Below, piece after piece: positions 61,560 through 64,000 of a DNA stretch of 64,000 nucleotides. This stretch comes from Methylotenera_A sp046594915. GTDB taxonomy: Bacteria > Pseudomonadota > Gammaproteobacteria > Burkholderiales > Methylophilaceae. A program made the translations under genes and the position numbers. The stretch covers positions 1 to 64,000 of the forward strand of contig JBKJRC010000004.1 in the NCBI GenBank assembly GCA_046594915.1. Reading direction: 5' to 3'. Numbering within the stretch: the first letter of the stretch is position 1; each line of letters opens with the position of its first letter. Under the pieces are notes generated by a model. That model was not told the origin of the DNA and did not search any database. It saw only the letters and a program-made list of their open reading frames with translations.

Positions 61560-61598
61560 AAAATATACACTACATTTTTAATATGTAGTGTATATTTT
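61560..61598. promoter_or_regulatory. 16-bp perfect inverted repeat over the promoter of the methyltransferase operon
   Basis: AAAATATACACTACAT (61560-61575) and its exact complement (61583-61598) flank a 7-base spacer. The nearest base is 5 bp from the small protein's ATG. The arms contain TATA-rich hexamers that can serve as the -10 box, so a protein bound here would block transcription. The core ACACTACAT/ATGTAGTGT halves resemble operators of small regulators. As RNA it would also form a stable leader hairpin that hides the start. Confidence 0.8.
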
Positions 61599-61622
61599 AT
61601 AGATATTTTAAAATTTTTTAAA

Positions 61623-62156
61623 TTAGCGCTTAATAATTTTAACCAAATATTCCAGCGTTAAACCTGCCACTTTTGGTTGCCACAAAGCAGCATTTTCGGG
61701 GAAGCTTTTAAACTCGCCGCTGCGCGCATAACCTAGCCGCTCATAAAAGGCGATGAGTTCTTCACGCAGGGTGATGACGGCCATATGAAAACCGACCACG
61801 CGCCACTCTCTTAACGTCATTACTTCTGCCGCTTGAATCATCATTGTGCCGTGGCCTTTATTTTGCAAAACCGGTTTAACAGCAATCATGCCAAGGTGAG
61901 CGATATTTCTACCATGCGCCTCTTGCCGTTCGCAGCAAATGGTGGCAATAATCTCATCGCGTAGCACGCCAACTAAAATAAACGCATCGTCACGCTTAAT
62001 AATACTAGCCACTTCTTGCGTGGTGGTGCGCAAACCATCCAGAATATCCGCTTCGGTGGTCCAGCCTGCACGACTACTTTCGCCACGATAAGCGGAGTTG
62101 ATTAATGCGGCAATTGCCTGCGCATCGCCTAATTCGGCTTTATGAAAGTGCAACAT
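61623..62156 (-). CDS. GNAT family N-acetyltransferase
   Basis: The 177-residue protein has the GNAT fold with the acetyl-CoA pyrophosphate loop in VLQNKGHGTMMIQ (Q-x-x-G-x-G), preceded by HLGMIAVKP. The C-terminal FYERLGYARSGEF is also typical. The substrate is unknown. It marks the return to ordinary chromosomal sequence right of the accessory region. Confidence 0.87.
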   Translation of the reverse strand: MLHFHKAELGDAQAIAALINSAYRGESSRAGWTTEADILDGLRTTTQEVASIIKRDDAFILVGVLRDEIIATICCERQEAHGRNIAHLGMIAVKPVLQNKGHGTMMIQAAEVMTLREWRVVGFHMAVITLREELIAFYERLGYARSGEFKSFPENAALWQPKVAGLTLEYLVKIIKR

Positions 62157-62212
62157 GACAATACTTAACCAGTTTTTGAGACCGAATTTTACGAGGCATG
62201 CTTTTGCACGAC

Positions 62213-63448
62213 CTATTTTTTTAACACTAACTTTTGTACCACGAGGCTACCAATCATATCGCCTTGCACATTAACGGTCGTACGAATCGTATCCAGCAAA
62301 CGATCAATCGGTAGCAAAATCGCAATCGCTTCGGCGGGCAAACCCACACTTTGCAATACCATCACCATCGTCACCATGCCTGCGCTGGGGATTCCCGGCG
62401 CGCCAACTGCGGCTATCATCGCAGTAAAAAATACAATTAATTGTTGGGTTAAGTTAAGTTCTATCCCCATCAAATTGGCTATAAACAATGCGGCGGCGGC
62501 TTCATATAAAGCCGTACCATCCATATTCATGGTAGCGCCCAGCGGCACCACAAAACCGGCGATTTCTGGTTTCACATGCAAATGTTGCGTGGCGCAACGC
62601 ATGCTAACAGGCAACGTGGCCGAGCTTGAACTGGTGGCAAATGCGGTAATTAGCGCTTCGCGTGCACCACGCCAAAACCAGAATGGCGTTTTGCCAGTAA
62701 TTAAATATAAAAGCAGTGGCAAAATCACTATGCCATGCAGCAATGTGGTGCCAATCACCACGGTCATAAATTTTGCCATGGTGCCTAGCATCGCGGTATC
62801 TTGCGTGGCGACCAGTTTAATTAATAAGGCCGCTATACCAAACGGTGCCAATACCATCACCCAGCCGACAATACGCATGGTGAGTTCTAAACCTTCTTGC
62901 AATAATGCTAAAATATTTTTATAGCGCTCGCCACCAATCACTAGCGCAATGCCTAAAATTAGCGCAAATATCACCACCGCCAGCACATTTCCTGTCGCCA
63001 GCGCAGCAAAAGGATTCATAAACAAGCCATGTAAAAACTGTGCAAAAAATTCAGGCAAAGGTAGCTGTTGTGTTTGAAAATTTTGCATAGCATCGGCAAA
63101 CATGCCGATTTTAAGCCCGCTGCCAGCATTAAAATAATTGCTGGCAAATAAGCCTAATGCAATTGCAATTGCCATGGTAAGAGCAAAAAATAACAGCGTG
63201 GTCACCCAAACACGGTGCATCTGGCTGTGTTGTCGCAGATTAGCAATGCCCACCGCAATACTGCAAAACACCAGCGGAATCAAAATCATTTTAAGCAGAT
63301 CGATAAATAACGTACCGATTAAGCCAGACACGTATAAACCGTTTTGCGCCAACGGGCTTTGCGCACCTAAGTGGTGGAAATATAAACCAACTAAAACACC
63401 AAATACTGCGCCAAGCAAAATTTGTGTATTTAGACTAGGCGTTTTCAT
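62213..63448 (-). CDS. Dicarboxylate/amino acid:cation symporter (GltP/DctA family)
   Basis: The 411-residue transporter of the DAACS family has the serine-rich re-entrant loop SSSSATLPVS, the NMDGTALYEAAAALFIANL helix with N-M-D-G-T, and the second loop AAVGAPGIPSAGMV. These form the substrate and sodium/proton sites. Glutamate/aspartate versus C4-dicarboxylate cannot be decided by eye. It lies 5 bases downstream of the rRNA methyltransferase gene. Confidence 0.92.
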   Translation of the reverse strand: MKTPSLNTQILLGAVFGVLVGLYFHHLGAQSPLAQNGLYVSGLIGTLFIDLLKMILIPLVFCSIAVGIANLRQHSQMHRVWVTTLLFFALTMAIAIALGLFASNYFNAGSGLKIGMFADAMQNFQTQQLPLPEFFAQFLHGLFMNPFAALATGNVLAVVIFALILGIALVIGGERYKNILALLQEGLELTMRIVGWVMVLAPFGIAALLIKLVATQDTAMLGTMAKFMTVVIGTTLLHGIVILPLLLYLITGKTPFWFWRGAREALITAFATSSSSATLPVSMRCATQHLHVKPEIAGFVVPLGATMNMDGTALYEAAAALFIANLMGIELNLTQQLIVFFTAMIAAVGAPGIPSAGMVTMVMVLQSVGLPAEAIAILLPIDRLLDTIRTTVNVQGDMIGSLVVQKLVLKK

Positions 63449-63453
63449 GTGAA

Positions 63454-64000
63454 CTACACCTTGTCTGCTTTGTTGGCTTTACTGGCGCTGGGTTCAGCAG
63501 TTTTTGCGCTTTTGGAAGTTGCCTTCTTAGCGACTACTTTTTTCTTAACTGGCTCTGCTTGTGGCTCATTCTCAGCCTCTATCTCTTCCACAACAGACGC
63601 TTTAATACTTTCAATCAATTCAGCCGCTTCTTGCACAATTTCTGGCGACATTTTTACAGCATCATTGGTTGGGCCTACCTTCTCAAACACTGCCGCAAAA
63701 AAACCATCGGTGCCATGTAAATGCGGCAATAGTTTTAAATAAACGCCAGTATCCAGTTTGATTTGCTGGTGACTTAACACCTCATTAGCAGGAATTAATT
63801 TGAAATCCAAATTGGCTGCTAAAAATGCTTCTGCGATTATTTCATTTTCATCAATTAACAAGCTGCATGTCGCATAAATCAAGCGTCCGCCAACTTTGGT
63901 CAACTTGGCCGCGCGCGCTAAAATATTGGTTTGTTTAATATTTAATTCAGCAATATCGGCTTCTTCAAAGCGCCACTTTAAATCGGGATTACGCCGCAAA
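63454..64000 (-). CDS. RsmB/RsmF-like rRNA cytosine-C5 methyltransferase, 3' part, with Lys/Ala-rich tail
   Basis: The gene runs off the right edge. The visible 181 residues contain RRNPDLKWRFEEADI and the NOL1/NOP2/Sun catalytic region GGRLIYATCSLLIDENE, with the conserved Thr-Cys-Ser motif. PHLHGTDGFFAAVFEK is the usual end of the domain. About 65 extra residues follow, acidic and then Lys/Ala-rich (KKKVVAKKATSKSAKTA). RsmB is the likelier choice, but the N-terminal NusB-like domain that would confirm it lies outside the window. Confidence 0.85.
   Translation of the reverse strand, partial: LRRNPDLKWRFEEADIAELNIKQTNILARAAKLTKVGGRLIYATCSLLIDENEIIAEAFLAANLDFKLIPANEVLSHQQIKLDTGVYLKLLPHLHGTDGFFAAVFEKVGPTNDAVKMSPEIVQEAAELIESIKASVVEEIEAENEPQAEPVKKKVVAKKATSKSAKTAEPSASKANKADKV

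Noticed and set aside
61556..61570. GTG start for the small protein before the methyltransferase
   Set aside because: It lies within the inverted repeat and adds YIFN-type residues. The ATG at 61555 is more plausible.
57000..61600. A complete mobile element carrying the accessory genes
   Set aside because: No integrase, transposase, flanking direct repeats or tRNA boundary could be found at either side.

Overview
The window looks like the chromosome of an AT-rich betaproteobacterium of the Methylophilaceae type (Methylotenera/Methylophilus relatives). The main pointers are a 3-hexulose-6-phosphate synthase gene (ribulose monophosphate formaldehyde fixation) next to the histidine genes, System II cytochrome c maturation (ResB/CcsB), a bc1 complex, cytochrome c4, and a gene order typical of betaproteobacteria (sspB-sspA-petCBA / nif3-htrA / tatCBA-hinT-hisEIFAHB...CDG-murA-grxD-bolA-ABC-mla). 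This placement is inferred from gene content and order, not from a database search.

Layout. 1-300: two tRNAs (Thr-UGU, Tyr-GUA) in the order that normally precedes tRNA-Gly, tRNA-Thr and tuf. 384-5231: stringent starvation proteins, the cytochrome bc1 complex and a Nif3-like protein. 5290-8320: HtrA-type protease, Tat translocase and a HIT protein. 8338-16523: nine his genes, split by an hps gene with its own terminator and a strong ribosome binding site. 16562-23525: murA, a CGFS glutaredoxin, a BolA protein, an ABC-2 exporter and the mlaFEDCB lipid transport genes. 23651-26255: a type IV pilin-like gene behind a sigma-54-type promoter and a sensor kinase without a partner regulator. 26327-30262: cytochrome c maturation and cytochrome c4. 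30378-45531: housekeeping genes (engB, trmB, midA, folM, ttcA, topA, pbpG, gcvH, holC, pepA, lptF, lptG). 45622-50686: an ECF-like sigma factor cluster and pilS/pilR. 50892-56835: cation exchanger, ampD and an RND efflux pair.

57002-61598 is the only clearly accessory region. It holds a ParDE-type toxin-antitoxin pair, two intact uncharacterised genes (one resembles DUF6339), the frameshifted 3' remnant of a third gene, an intact DUF3883/PD-(D/E)XK-like nuclease gene on the opposite strand, a cytosine-C5 methyltransferase cut off after motif VIII, and a small protein gene with a 16-bp perfect inverted repeat over its promoter. The nuclease gene sits exactly between the two truncated genes. 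This suggests it replaced the middle of an older restriction-like operon.

61623-64000 returns to ordinary chromosome: an acetyltransferase, a dicarboxylate/glutamate symporter and the 3' part of an RsmB-like rRNA methyltransferase.

The two observations most worth following are the island above and the hexulose-phosphate synthase, which carries an added transmembrane helix and an Ala/Pro/Glu-rich tail of about 80 residues. No stretch longer than 300 bases lacks a gene. The longest gaps (13201-13441, 24293-24542, 39043-39274, 50687-50891) hold the promoters, terminators and repeats listed, or nothing recognisable.
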